From Candidatus Sulfotelmatobacter sp. (GTDB lineage Bacteria; Acidobacteriota; Terriglobia; Terriglobales; SbA1): a stretch of 6,577 nt of DNA. The notes below the pieces were generated by a model. It made no database searches, was not told the DNA's origin, and worked only from the letters and a program-made list of their open reading frames with translations. This document shows, one piece after another, positions 1 to 6,339 of the stretch. Location: assembly GCA_030151135.1 (NCBI GenBank), contig JASLEQ010000136.1:1-6577 (forward strand), read 5' to 3'. The translations under genes were made by a program, and so were the position numbers. How positions within the stretch are numbered: the stretch's first letter is position 1; every line of letters begins with the position of its first letter.

Positions 1-1017
1 GGCGCCGGAGACGGCGGTTGCGGCGGCGGCTCCCGCCGCCGGCGCGGCCTCGGGGGCCGGCGCGACTTCCGCCGATCGTGAGCTCGGAGCTGCCGTCGGT
101 GTATCGGGAATGCTGTCCGGGAGTTCGAGATCGTTCCGCCAGATCCATCCGCGCGAAAGCCCTGAAATTCGCACATGGACCCAATCTTGGTTGTAATTGA
201 GGATCTCGAATTCGTCATGCGCCGCTGCAAGAAACATCGGCTTTTCAGTCAGGCTGGGATTGGCGACGACTGCCGTTCCAGACTTCTTCACAGCAGCCAT
301 ATTCTTGGGGTGAGCCTGGTTGTTTAAAGCTTCCTGCAACTGGGCGACTTGTTCTTGCAGTTTCGCTCTCTCGGGATCAGGTGCGGGTTTCGGTGCCGGC
401 GCACCATCCGCGACACCTTTTCCAGCATCGGCGAGACCTCGCGCCAGAGACGACGAGACCGAGGGCGAGTCGAATAGTCTCGGCTGAGGGGCCGAGATCG
501 TCGACTCCGGCTGCTCGTGCTTTGTCACCGTGGAACGCGGGGCGACCGCGGATTTCGATTCGACGACAACCTGCTCCTTCTGCGCTGGATGGTTCGTAGC
601 CAGTTCCTCGCTCAGTCGATCAAGAATGTCGCTTTCGATTCGGCCGTTAGAATGAAGGAGTTCATAGCCAGAATGAGTTTTTGAGGGATCTTCGTACCAC
701 GCGGTCACTTTCGCCGTCACACGAACAGTGCAGTTCCCAGCTCCCGCCGGACTTACCTGCGTGGTCGCTTGAAAGTAACCTCGGTGATAGCGATCCAGCG
801 GGCGATCCCCCTCGAGGGCAAAACCATCAAGAGTCGGCAAGTGTCCAGCCGTCAGACCCTGCATTTTCTGCAGTGCATTTTGAACCGATGCGGATGATTC
901 GCTGAACTTACGTTCGTAAACCTTATCTTGCGCCGATGCGCGGTTCCCAATAGCTCCCAAAAAGACGCATGGTAGCAACAAAGCAGCGCATTTCGACCGG
1001 AGAGAGAAGAATTTCAC
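1..1017 (-). CDS. Exported SH3b-like domain protein, partial (C-terminus beyond window)
   Basis: Not a named family. I read 339 open codons from a GTG start at 1017 to the window edge, with no stop. The GTG is preceded by GAGGA six bases upstream and overlaps the TGA of the upstream gene (GTGA), so translation is probably coupled. Residues 1-29 are a signal peptide (KFFSLRSK, then a hydrophobic core, then ASA before Q30), implying a periplasmic or cell-surface location. Residues 31-140 look like a mixed alpha/beta domain. Residues 141-212 are a Ser/Pro-rich linker, and 214-234 form a short coiled coil (KLQEQVAQLQEAL). Residues 260-300 resemble a bacterial SH3 fold, ending DWVHV...GWIWRNDLELP. 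After that comes a Pro/Ala/Gly-rich tail. The same layout recurs in the upstream gene, suggesting duplicated partners. The function is unknown; envelope or peptidoglycan binding is only a guess from the SH3b-like end. An ATG at 991 is a weaker alternative start because it would remove the charged n-region. Confidence 0.8.
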   Translation of the reverse strand, partial: MKFFSLRSKCAALLLPCVFLGAIGNRASAQDKVYERKFSESSASVQNALQKMQGLTAGHLPTLDGFALEGDRPLDRYHRGYFQATTQVSPAGAGNCTVRVTAKVTAWYEDPSKTHSGYELLHSNGRIESDILDRLSEELATNHPAQKEQVVVESKSAVAPRSTVTKHEQPESTISAPQPRLFDSPSVSSSLARGLADAGKGVADGAPAPKPAPDPERAKLQEQVAQLQEALNNQAHPKNMAAVKKSGTAVVANPSLTEKPMFLAAAHDEFEILNYNQDWVHVRISGLSRGWIWRNDLELPDSIPDTPTAAPSSRSAEVAPAPEAAPAAGAAAATAVSGA

Positions 1018-1994
1018 GGGAGTTCCTCAAGGTCGTCCCTAAAAATCCAACCATGCTGCCCTTCATGTGTTTCCACTCCGAGCCAATAGGTAGTGGAGAC
1101 CACGATCAACACGTCGGTACCTTCACGCAACGTTTGCAAACTGGTCGCCGTATGAAACGGCGCCGATTTGAGGGCAGTGCCGGGAGCCTTGACCCGTCTT
1201 TCCGTTTGCTGCTGCAGATCGTGCAGACGCTTCTTCAAATCATCGATCGAGGCTGCGGTTGAGACTGCTGGCTCGGCGGATTGAATTGTCTCTTGCGGCG
1301 CTGGCGATATCTCTTCCTGTGGCCGCGGAGAAGTCTCTTTCGGCTGAATCGAGTTGACGGAAGACGCCGGATCGGTTGAGGCGGGTGCGCTCGCATTCGC
1401 AATCGTCGGAAAAGTCTGCGACGTCTGTTGTTTCGCGCGTTCTGCTGCTGCAGCTTGATCCCTCATCGCCTGCATAGAGTCGAGCTGGTCATGAATTTCT
1501 TTGTATTCCGCCGCCTCTACCGAACCATCCGAAGCGTGGGACTTACGTCGGAATGTCTCCACAAAAACAGCGTCAATGCGAAGAACCGTGTGCTTATCAT
1601 CTTGTCCAACAACCACATAACGGACCGCCAGCGTCCCTACGTCGTTGGTGTCTTTGAAATTTCGTGGATCGAGGACGTTCGTTCTTTGTTTGTAGAAGAT
1701 TTTCCCGCCCTCGGTCCATGCGGGAAAGACGGGCGAATCGGCGACCGATTTTGCTCCTCCCACAAATTCGTCCTTTGCGTACTCTTTCGTCCCTCGAATT
1801 TTCCCGTTCTCCACAACCTCGTCGACAGCCTTGAGCACCTCGGCCTGTGGCGAAGGTATGTTCACGGTGAGACCTGCCCCGTACTGGATAGCATCCTTCT
1901 TAGTGCGCGCGAGAAGTTGGGCTTGGAAGGGACAAGGCGACAGAACCACGCATACCAACGCGGCGCTTAGCAATCGGACGTGTCGAGGACCCAT
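1014..1994 (-). CDS. Exported hypothetical protein with coiled coil and C-terminal SH3b-like domain
   Basis: A 326-residue protein of unknown function. I chose the ATG at 1994 because a signal peptide begins there (GPRHVRLLS, then AALVCVVLS, with likely cleavage after FQA at residue 25). The frame stays open further upstream, but those residues do not look exported. No clear Shine-Dalgarno precedes this ATG. Residues 27-150 contain a helix and several beta strands (GTLAVRYVVVG, VLRIDAVFVE). Residues 157-190 are helical and Gln/Ala-rich, and 191-245 are a Ser/Pro/Glu linker. Residues 249-268 are a coiled coil (DDLKKRLHDLQQQ), and 281-326 are SH3b-like, ending YWLGV...GWIFRDDLEELP. Cys21 follows SP, so it is a poor lipobox, and a soluble periplasmic protein is more likely. 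The gene is first of a pair with the downstream GTG-started gene and is transcribed divergently from the cytochrome operon. A shared control region is possible, but a role in electron transfer is not shown. Confidence 0.8.
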   Translation of the reverse strand: MGPRHVRLLSAALVCVVLSPCPFQAQLLARTKKDAIQYGAGLTVNIPSPQAEVLKAVDEVVENGKIRGTKEYAKDEFVGGAKSVADSPVFPAWTEGGKIFYKQRTNVLDPRNFKDTNDVGTLAVRYVVVGQDDKHTVLRIDAVFVETFRRKSHASDGSVEAAEYKEIHDQLDSMQAMRDQAAAAERAKQQTSQTFPTIANASAPASTDPASSVNSIQPKETSPRPQEEISPAPQETIQSAEPAVSTAASIDDLKKRLHDLQQQTERRVKAPGTALKSAPFHTATSLQTLREGTDVLIVVSTTYWLGVETHEGQHGWIFRDDLEELP

Positions 1995-2116
1995 AGTGCT
2001 GTTGTTCTGGAACTGAAAAGCGGTGTCAAGCAGTTTATCATCAACTTCAGTTTTTACCCATTCGACCGATTTGACAACCCGATGCCCCGGGAACCGCATG
2101 CGCCAAATTATGACAT

Positions 2117-2135
2117 TGTAAAAAAAATGTAAAAA
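2117..2135. repeat. Phased direct repeat TGTAAAAA in the A/T core
   Basis: TGTAAAAA occurs at 2117-2124 and again at 2128-2135, with starts 11 bp apart, about one helical turn. An overlapping inverted repeat, ACATT (2113-2117) and AATGT (2126-2130), sits in the same place. Two same-face half sites could be an operator for the divergent genes, or simply an A-tract that bends DNA near the promoters. Confidence 0.4.
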
Positions 2136-2226
2136 GATCTTGCAAAAGAGCAAACCGGTCGTTTACGATTCACGGCCGGTACGAGGTAGCGCCTACTGGG
2201 GACAGTTTTTGGGTTCTACCGCTCGG

Positions 2227-2272
2227 GGCAATGTGGGTTCGGGCATCTTCTGGCCCGACCATCCACATCGCC
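2227..2272 (+). promoter_or_regulatory. Strong stem-loop in the leader of the cytochrome operon
   Basis: The bases pair as GGC (2227-2229) with GCC (2270-2272), one A/C mismatch, ATGTGG (2231-2236) with CCACAT (2263-2268), a 2x4 internal loop, and TCGGGC (2239-2244) with GCCCGA (2253-2258). This closes an 8-base loop, ATCTTCTG. Fifteen pairs in 46 bases, ending 44 bases before the start codon, suggest a structured 5' UTR. It does not match a riboswitch class that I recognise. Confidence 0.5.
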
Positions 2273-2296
2273 GTTTGGGGAAACGTACAATTCAAG

Positions 2297-2308
2297 CTCC
2301 ACGTGGAG
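2297..2308 (+). promoter_or_regulatory. Perfect palindrome masking the Shine-Dalgarno of the first operon gene
   Basis: CTCCACGTGGAG is a perfect 12-bp palindrome. Its right half contributes to the Shine-Dalgarno GGAGG (2305-2309), seven bases before the ATG at 2317. In RNA, CUCC could pair with GGAG across an ACGU loop and hide the ribosome binding site. As DNA it could be a dimer operator, including a CACGTG E-box-like core. Either reading implies control of the first gene. Confidence 0.45.
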
Positions 2309-2316
2309 GCATGCGT

Positions 2317-3726
2317 ATGCGCGCTAAGTCGCGCTTTCTTCGCAAATTCCCTGATGTCGTGCCTTACCTAGTAGCCGCCTTAACATTTCTCATCCTGATT
2401 CCCAGCTTTTGCCAGCCAGCGGCAGCGCTGCCGGCGTTTGCCAGAAAATATGGCTTGCGCTGTTCTGCCTGCCACGAAGCTTGGCCGATGCTGAACTACT
2501 TTGGACAAAAGTTCAAAGATAACGGCTATCAACTGATGAACGATCGCGATTCGCCGGTTTGGCAGAATCCTTCGTACTGGCCGGTAACTTTTCGCATCAC
2601 GCCGTACTGGCACCGTGAAAGTTCAGATAAGGTTGCGGTCGACTCAGTCACCGGCAACGCAGGGAGCGCCTTAATCGAGCGCCAGATCACATCCCATGGA
2701 TTCGATCTGACCGGCCTCGATTTCCACACCGCCGGCACACTCGAAAAGAACGTTTCTTTTTACGTGCTGCCTTCTTCAGACTCAACCGGCGCCTTTCACT
2801 TCGAACAGGTGTTCGGCCGCTTTGACAATGTGGCGGGAAGCTCATGGCTCAACTTTAAGATGGGAAAGTTCGAACTCGACAATCTCATCTCTGAAAAGCG
2901 CATCCTTACGCTCACTACGTACTCCGGCGCATATCAGACATACCACTTCATTCCCGTCGGTGACGCCAATGTTTTCGGTCAGATCGGCGACAACCAACTC
3001 GGCGTAGAGTGGCTCGGCCACTCAGCCAACGATCGCACCCGAGTTTCGGCGGCCTTAGTCAGTTCAAATGACGGCAACGTGAATCTCCCTTATGGGAACT
3101 CCTATACCGGGTTCTTCGCGGCTAGTCAGGCCTTTGACGTCGGAAAACTGGGGGTCGATCGCGTCGGTGCGTATGCCATGGTCGGCCAGGCCCCGACTGG
3201 CTACCTGACCGCTGGAGGTGTTCCCCTGCCGGGTACCGGAATGCTGAACAAGTCTTTCAGTCGAGAAGGATTCGTCGGATTGTTCTATTTCGGCAAACTC
3301 GACTTCCTCGCTCTTACTCAACACGGCGCGGATAATGCCTGGTTCGGCGCCGGATATGGCGACACCATCGGCGGTACTACCTCGCTCAACAATACTGCCG
3401 GAACGATTCTGCCCGCGGGCGCCCGGTCTCCGATCTGGAATGGTTACATGGTTGAGACCCATTATGTGTACAACCCTCAACTCATCTTCATCCAGCGTTC
3501 GGAATGGGAGCGTATGCAACAACAAGCTTCCTCTGCCCTTCCCTCCGATCTCGGCAACATCGACATGTATACCTTCGGATTCCGTTGGTATCCAATCATG
3601 AACCCGAGAGCCGGATTCGCGTTCCACAACGAGTATTCATGGTTCCGTCAGCGCGGCACTTCGCCCGTTACCGGAACGGATCTGACCAGCAGCAGCTTGG
3701 TACTTGGCTGGGATTTCGACTTCTAG
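2317..3726 (+). CDS. Cyc2-like monoheme cytochrome c fused to an outer-membrane beta-barrel
   Basis: A 469-residue protein. The start at 2317 has GGAGG seven bases upstream; an ATG at 2311 is too close to that site. The signal peptide spans residues 1-37 (basic FLRK, hydrophobic YLVAALTFLILI, AAA before LPAF). A single heme c site, C49-S-A-C52-H53, lies in AFARKYGLRCSACHEAWP, followed by FGQKFKDNGY. From about residue 85 to the end the chain is rich in aromatic and Gly residues with alternating polar and hydrophobic strands. It ends LGWDFDF, and a terminal Phe is typical of barrels assembled by the Bam complex. Size and order (signal, CxxCH near the N-terminus, barrel) match Cyc2-type porin-cytochromes, which pass electrons across the outer membrane in iron oxidisers. 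It heads an operon with two soluble carriers and an oxidase. The specific substrate is inferred; other porin-cytochromes of unknown donor share this N-terminus. Confidence 0.8.
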   Translation: MRAKSRFLRKFPDVVPYLVAALTFLILIPSFCQPAAALPAFARKYGLRCSACHEAWPMLNYFGQKFKDNGYQLMNDRDSPVWQNPSYWPVTFRITPYWHRESSDKVAVDSVTGNAGSALIERQITSHGFDLTGLDFHTAGTLEKNVSFYVLPSSDSTGAFHFEQVFGRFDNVAGSSWLNFKMGKFELDNLISEKRILTLTTYSGAYQTYHFIPVGDANVFGQIGDNQLGVEWLGHSANDRTRVSAALVSSNDGNVNLPYGNSYTGFFAASQAFDVGKLGVDRVGAYAMVGQAPTGYLTAGGVPLPGTGMLNKSFSREGFVGLFYFGKLDFLALTQHGADNAWFGAGYGDTIGGTTSLNNTAGTILPAGARSPIWNGYMVETHYVYNPQLIFIQRSEWERMQQQASSALPSDLGNIDMYTFGFRWYPIMNPRAGFAFHNEYSWFRQRGTSPVTGTDLTSSSLVLGWDFDF

Positions 3727-3742
3727 AAAGGACAGCAATCGC

Positions 3743-4624
3743 ATGCGCATAAAAACAATAATGAGTTCGCTATCTCTTGCGGCAGTTGCTGTTCTAGGAC
3801 TGTCCATCTCGAGCCAGGCCCAAATCACCGCTGAACAAGAACAGCAGTGGCTTAATTCACCGGCCTCTACCAGTCATATCGGCAACCTTACTGGCAATGC
3901 CAAAGCGGGTGCCGGACCTTATCGGCGATATTGCGTGGTCTGCCATGGCACACTCGGCGACGGCGAAGGCGAGAGCGCTAAGTGGTTCGAGCCGCCCCTT
4001 TATCCCAAACCCCGCAACTTTACGCTCGCGGTATTTGAGTGCCGTTCCACTCCGACCGGAACTCTGCCGACCGATCAGGATCTCTACGACACCATCGCTC
4101 GTGGGCTGGACCGGTCCAATATGCCGCCGTGGAATACCTTCACGAAGCAGGAGCGCGCCGATCTCGTCGCGTGGATCAAGCATTATTCGCCGCGCTGGCA
4201 GTCAGAGAAGCCTGGAGCACCCATCCAGATTCCGCCGGAGCCTGAAGTTACTCCCGAACGCGTCAAGGCCGGGCAGGAAGTCTTTGCTCGCGTCCAATGC
4301 TGGAAATGCCACGGCGTCGAAGGCCGGGCCAACGGTCCTTCCGCTTCCACGCTGCAGGACGATCTAGGACGCCCGATTCTGCCCTACAACTTCGCGGAGG
4401 GCTCACGCCCCAAGTGCGGAAGCACCGACGCGGATCTCTACCGAATCTTTATGACGGGACTCGACGGCTCTCCGATGCCATCGTTTGCCGACAACATTAA
4501 ACCGGATGAGGCGTGGGATTTGGTCTTCTATTTGCGCTCGCTTCAGCCATTTCCGTCCAAAGCAAAGGAAATTGCCAAGCAACTCGGATTGAAACCGATC
4601 AATCCTAACGCACCAGCTCAGTAA
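3743..4624 (+). CDS. Periplasmic diheme cytochrome c
   Basis: A 293-residue electron carrier. The ATG at 3743 is preceded by GAAAGGA ten bases upstream and starts a signal peptide (MRIK, then SLSLAAVAVLGLSI, cleavage near SQA at residue 26). Two class I cytochrome c domains follow. Domain 1 has C64-V-V-C67-H68-G with likely axial Met127 (SNMPPW). Domain 2 has C186-W-K-C189-H190-G with likely axial Met245 (SPMPSF). The domains resemble each other, including DLY plus GLD before each axial Met, so the protein arose by internal duplication. Each domain also has an extra Cys, C100 and C225, at equivalent positions. It begins 16 bases after the barrel cytochrome. By context it should carry electrons from the outer-membrane protein to the cupredoxin or the CuA site, like Cyc1 in the rus operon. 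The family resemblance is to general mono/diheme cytochromes, and the partner assignment is inferred. Confidence 0.9.
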   Translation: MRIKTIMSSLSLAAVAVLGLSISSQAQITAEQEQQWLNSPASTSHIGNLTGNAKAGAGPYRRYCVVCHGTLGDGEGESAKWFEPPLYPKPRNFTLAVFECRSTPTGTLPTDQDLYDTIARGLDRSNMPPWNTFTKQERADLVAWIKHYSPRWQSEKPGAPIQIPPEPEVTPERVKAGQEVFARVQCWKCHGVEGRANGPSASTLQDDLGRPILPYNFAEGSRPKCGSTDADLYRIFMTGLDGSPMPSFADNIKPDEAWDLVFYLRSLQPFPSKAKEIAKQLGLKPINPNAPAQ

Positions 4625-4664
4625 AACTACTGACACCCGGATTTCAGAAACGGAGAAAGGGTCC

Positions 4665-5414
4665 ATGAAGACTAGTCACAAAAGTAAGTTTGCAGCAGCA
4701 GTCGCAGCCGTAGTGCTGCTCTGCGCCGGAAGTTTGCTTCTGCAGAAAAACGTCAGTGCCGCCGGCTCCGGTTCGATTACTGGAACCGTAAAGTTGAACG
4801 GTACAGCTCCTCACATGAAGGGCATCGATATGTCTAAAGATCCCTATTGTGCACAGCAACACACCAGCGACCCCGCCAAGATGGAGAACGTCGTTGTCGG
4901 TTCAGGCGGAGGCGTAGAAAACGTCGTGCTGTACATCACCCAGGGCCTCCCCGCTGCTGACCAGAATGCGGTCCCATCGGAGCAGCCCAAATTCGATCAG
5001 AAAGGTTGCATGTACATTCCGCATGTCCTTCCTGTCGACGCCAACCAGAAGTTCGAAGTCATCACGAGCGATCAAACCACCCACAACATCCATCCCCTCC
5101 CTGCGCCTGGAAGCGGCAACATCGGTTGGAACAAGTCCCAGCCCCCAGGAGCTCCCCCGATCGTTACTGATTGGAAGGCTCCCGAGGCCATCAGCGTGAA
5201 GTGCAACATTCATCCCTGGATGCACGGCTGGCACGTGGTAGTAAAGGGTCCATATGCCGTTAGCGATTCGAACGGCAATTACACGTTAAAGAACGTTCCT
5301 CCGGGCAACTACACGGTCACCGCTTGGCAGGAAGAGTATGGGACTCAAACTCAGAACGTCACTGTCGCCGCTGGAGCCCCAGCAAAAGCGGACTTCACGT
5401 TCAAAGCAAAGTAA
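4665..5414 (+). CDS. Exported type 1 copper cupredoxin with C-terminal carboxypeptidase-regulatory-like domain
   Basis: A 249-residue periplasmic protein. The ATG at 4665 follows GGAGAAAGGG. Residues 1-32 are a signal peptide (KTSHKSK, hydrophobic AAAVAAVVLLCAGSLLL, cleavage after VSA). The N-terminal strand pair is GSITGTVKLNGTAP, followed by DPYC (C62) and KGC (C115), which might form a disulfide. Copper ligands visible are H140 (in TTHNIHP), C180, H183 and M186 in KCNIHPWMHGW. The C-x2-H-x2-M spacing is as in amicyanin. Residues about 198-249 (DSNGNYTLKNVPPGNYTVTA) match the carboxypeptidase-regulatory / transthyretin-like beta-sandwich. Lying between a diheme cytochrome and coxB, it is most simply a single-electron copper carrier feeding the oxidase, in the position of AcoP in the A. 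ferrooxidans rus operon. Annotation pipelines may name it only from the regulatory-like domain and miss the copper site. Confidence 0.85.
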   Translation: MKTSHKSKFAAAVAAVVLLCAGSLLLQKNVSAAGSGSITGTVKLNGTAPHMKGIDMSKDPYCAQQHTSDPAKMENVVVGSGGGVENVVLYITQGLPAADQNAVPSEQPKFDQKGCMYIPHVLPVDANQKFEVITSDQTTHNIHPLPAPGSGNIGWNKSQPPGAPPIVTDWKAPEAISVKCNIHPWMHGWHVVVKGPYAVSDSNGNYTLKNVPPGNYTVTAWQEEYGTQTQNVTVAAGAPAKADFTFKAK

Positions 5415-5435
5415 TAGCGTCCTGCTGAAACCCTC

Positions 5436-5462
5436 GAGGGGTCAACCCTAGGTTGACCCCTC
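5436..5462 (+). promoter_or_regulatory. Perfect 12-bp intercistronic hairpin
   Basis: GAGGGGTCAACC (5436-5447) pairs completely with GGTTGACCCCTC (5451-5462) around the three-base loop CTA. It lies in the 80-base gap between the cupredoxin and coxB, the longest gap in the operon. There is no T-run after it, so it is a poor intrinsic terminator. It could stabilise the upstream message, mark an RNA processing site, cause partial attenuation, or be a protein-binding palindrome in DNA. Confidence 0.7.
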
Positions 5463-5494
5463 CATCTAAGATCAACGGCAAGTGCGAGGCTGAC

Positions 5495-6298
5495 ATGGCG
5501 AAAGTTTTTGCGGTTACCCTCATCGTGATCGCGATTTTGTCTGCGGTTCCTATCCTCCGCCACACCTGGTGGATGGCTCAGGACATCTCGACTCACGGTC
5601 AAGCAATCGACGATCAGATGTCAGAGACGATGGCCGAAGCTGGCATCTCGTTCCTGGCAGCTCAGATCCTTCTCGCAGTTTTTGTCTGGATGTTTTCGAA
5701 TTCCAAGCCTGGGGAAAAAGTCAGAAACTTCCCCGGTGGCGCCACCACCATGGTTCTCGGAGCGTTTCTGCTCGTCGGGACGGAAGTACTCGCGCTCGGA
5801 GCTTTTGGCGCCAAAGCCTGGGCCAAGATCTATTTCACCCCGCCCGCTGCTGACGCCATTCCCGTTCAGGTTCAAGCGGGACAGTTCGCCTTCTACTTCC
5901 GATATCCAGGCCCTGACGGCAAGTTCGGCCCGATTCACCCCAACCTGCTAAGCGAAGCGAACCAGAATTTCTTCGGTATCGATACCGATCACGACCCCGA
6001 TTCCAAGGACGACATCGTCACGGCCGAGATGGCCATTCCTGTCAATCGCGAAGTTCACCTGCTCATGCACTCGAAGGATGTCGGTCACTCCTTCTTCGTG
6101 CCCGAGTTGCGAATCCAGCAGGACTTCGTGCCGGGCTTGGATCTTTCGGTGCACTTCACCGCAACCAAGACTGGAAGGTACGAGATCGTCTGTACTCAGC
6201 TTTGCGGTCTCGGTCACTACAACATGAAGGCTTATCTTTCTGTGCTGTCTCAGGAAGACTACGACAACTGGTTGAAGAAACAGGCGGCGTTGCAGTAA
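5495..6298 (+). CDS. coxB: Cytochrome c oxidase subunit II (CuA)
   Basis: A 267-residue inner-membrane subunit that accepts electrons at a binuclear CuA centre and passes them to subunit I. The ATG at 5495 has GAGG five bases upstream. Three hydrophobic segments are visible (residues 3-21, 49-67, 84-104), one more than the usual two. The first may be a retained signal anchor. The periplasmic domain has the strand region QFAFYFRYPGPDGKFG, then CuA ligands H198 (VGHSFF), C233, C237, H241 and M244 in CTQLCGLGHYNM. Gln235 replaces the usual Glu of C-x-E-x-C, as also in Thermus ba3 oxidase. Phe stands where the electron-entry Trp of QWYW occurs in A-type oxidases. No fused cytochrome c domain is present, so a separate donor is needed, which fits the upstream carriers. 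It is followed after 41 bases by coxA. Confidence 0.95.
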   Translation: MAKVFAVTLIVIAILSAVPILRHTWWMAQDISTHGQAIDDQMSETMAEAGISFLAAQILLAVFVWMFSNSKPGEKVRNFPGGATTMVLGAFLLVGTEVLALGAFGAKAWAKIYFTPPAADAIPVQVQAGQFAFYFRYPGPDGKFGPIHPNLLSEANQNFFGIDTDHDPDSKDDIVTAEMAIPVNREVHLLMHSKDVGHSFFVPELRIQQDFVPGLDLSVHFTATKTGRYEIVCTQLCGLGHYNMKAYLSVLSQEDYDNWLKKQAALQ

Positions 6299-6339
6299 CG
6301 CGGTTGGAAGTGCAGGGTAAATCCTACTGAGGTTTGAAA

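Larger units (their letters stand above)
1995..2316. promoter_or_regulatory. Divergent intergenic control region
   Basis: This 322-base gap separates the minus-strand SH3b pair from the plus-strand cytochrome operon and holds no convincing gene. The stretch 2105-2150 is clearly A/T-rich against a GC-rich background. Weak promoter candidates are TTGCAA (2140-2145), 18 bases, TACGAT (2164-2169) on the plus strand, and TTTACA (2133-2128), 15 bases, CATAAT (2112-2107) on the minus strand. The plus candidate would give a leader of about 140 bases containing the stem-loop and palindrome listed separately. These assignments are pattern matches to sigma-70-like hexamers and may be wrong. Confidence 0.45.

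Noticed and set aside
1..75. GC-rich repetitive start of the window as a non-coding repeat
   Set aside because: On the minus strand it reads without a stop as the Pro/Ala/Gly-rich tail of the partial SH3b protein, so it is low-complexity coding sequence.
1428..1970. Plus-strand 180-residue open frame opposite the SH3b protein
   Set aside because: It is antisense to a protein with a clear signal peptide and domain layout. Its own translation shows no recognisable domain or ribosome site.
2071..2100. TTGACA at 2071-2076 as a plus-strand -35 box
   Set aside because: At 16-18 bases downstream there is only GC-rich sequence (CCGCATGCG) and no -10-like hexamer.
2140..2316. N-terminal extension of the barrel cytochrome from a TTG at 2140
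   Set aside because: The extra residues would bury the signal peptide. GGAGG before the ATG at 2317 gives a clear start, and the upstream DNA is better explained as leader with stem-loops.
3064..3627. Minus-strand 187-residue open frame inside the barrel gene
   Set aside because: It is a shadow of a GC-rich coding frame. The plus-strand frame carries the barrel pattern and continues without interruption.
3704..3742. Overlapping upstream start for the diheme cytochrome
   Set aside because: The added residues are polar and precede the signal peptide. The ATG at 3743 starts a normal signal sequence and avoids overlap with the barrel gene.
5436..5480. Intrinsic terminator after the cupredoxin
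   Set aside because: The stem is strong, but the bases after it are CATCTAAGATC with no run of T, and the next gene follows at once on the same strand.
5453..5494. TTG upstream start for subunit II, adding 14 residues
   Set aside because: It lies inside the right arm of the hairpin and has no good ribosome binding site. The ATG at 5495 has GAGG at proper spacing and opens directly into a membrane segment.
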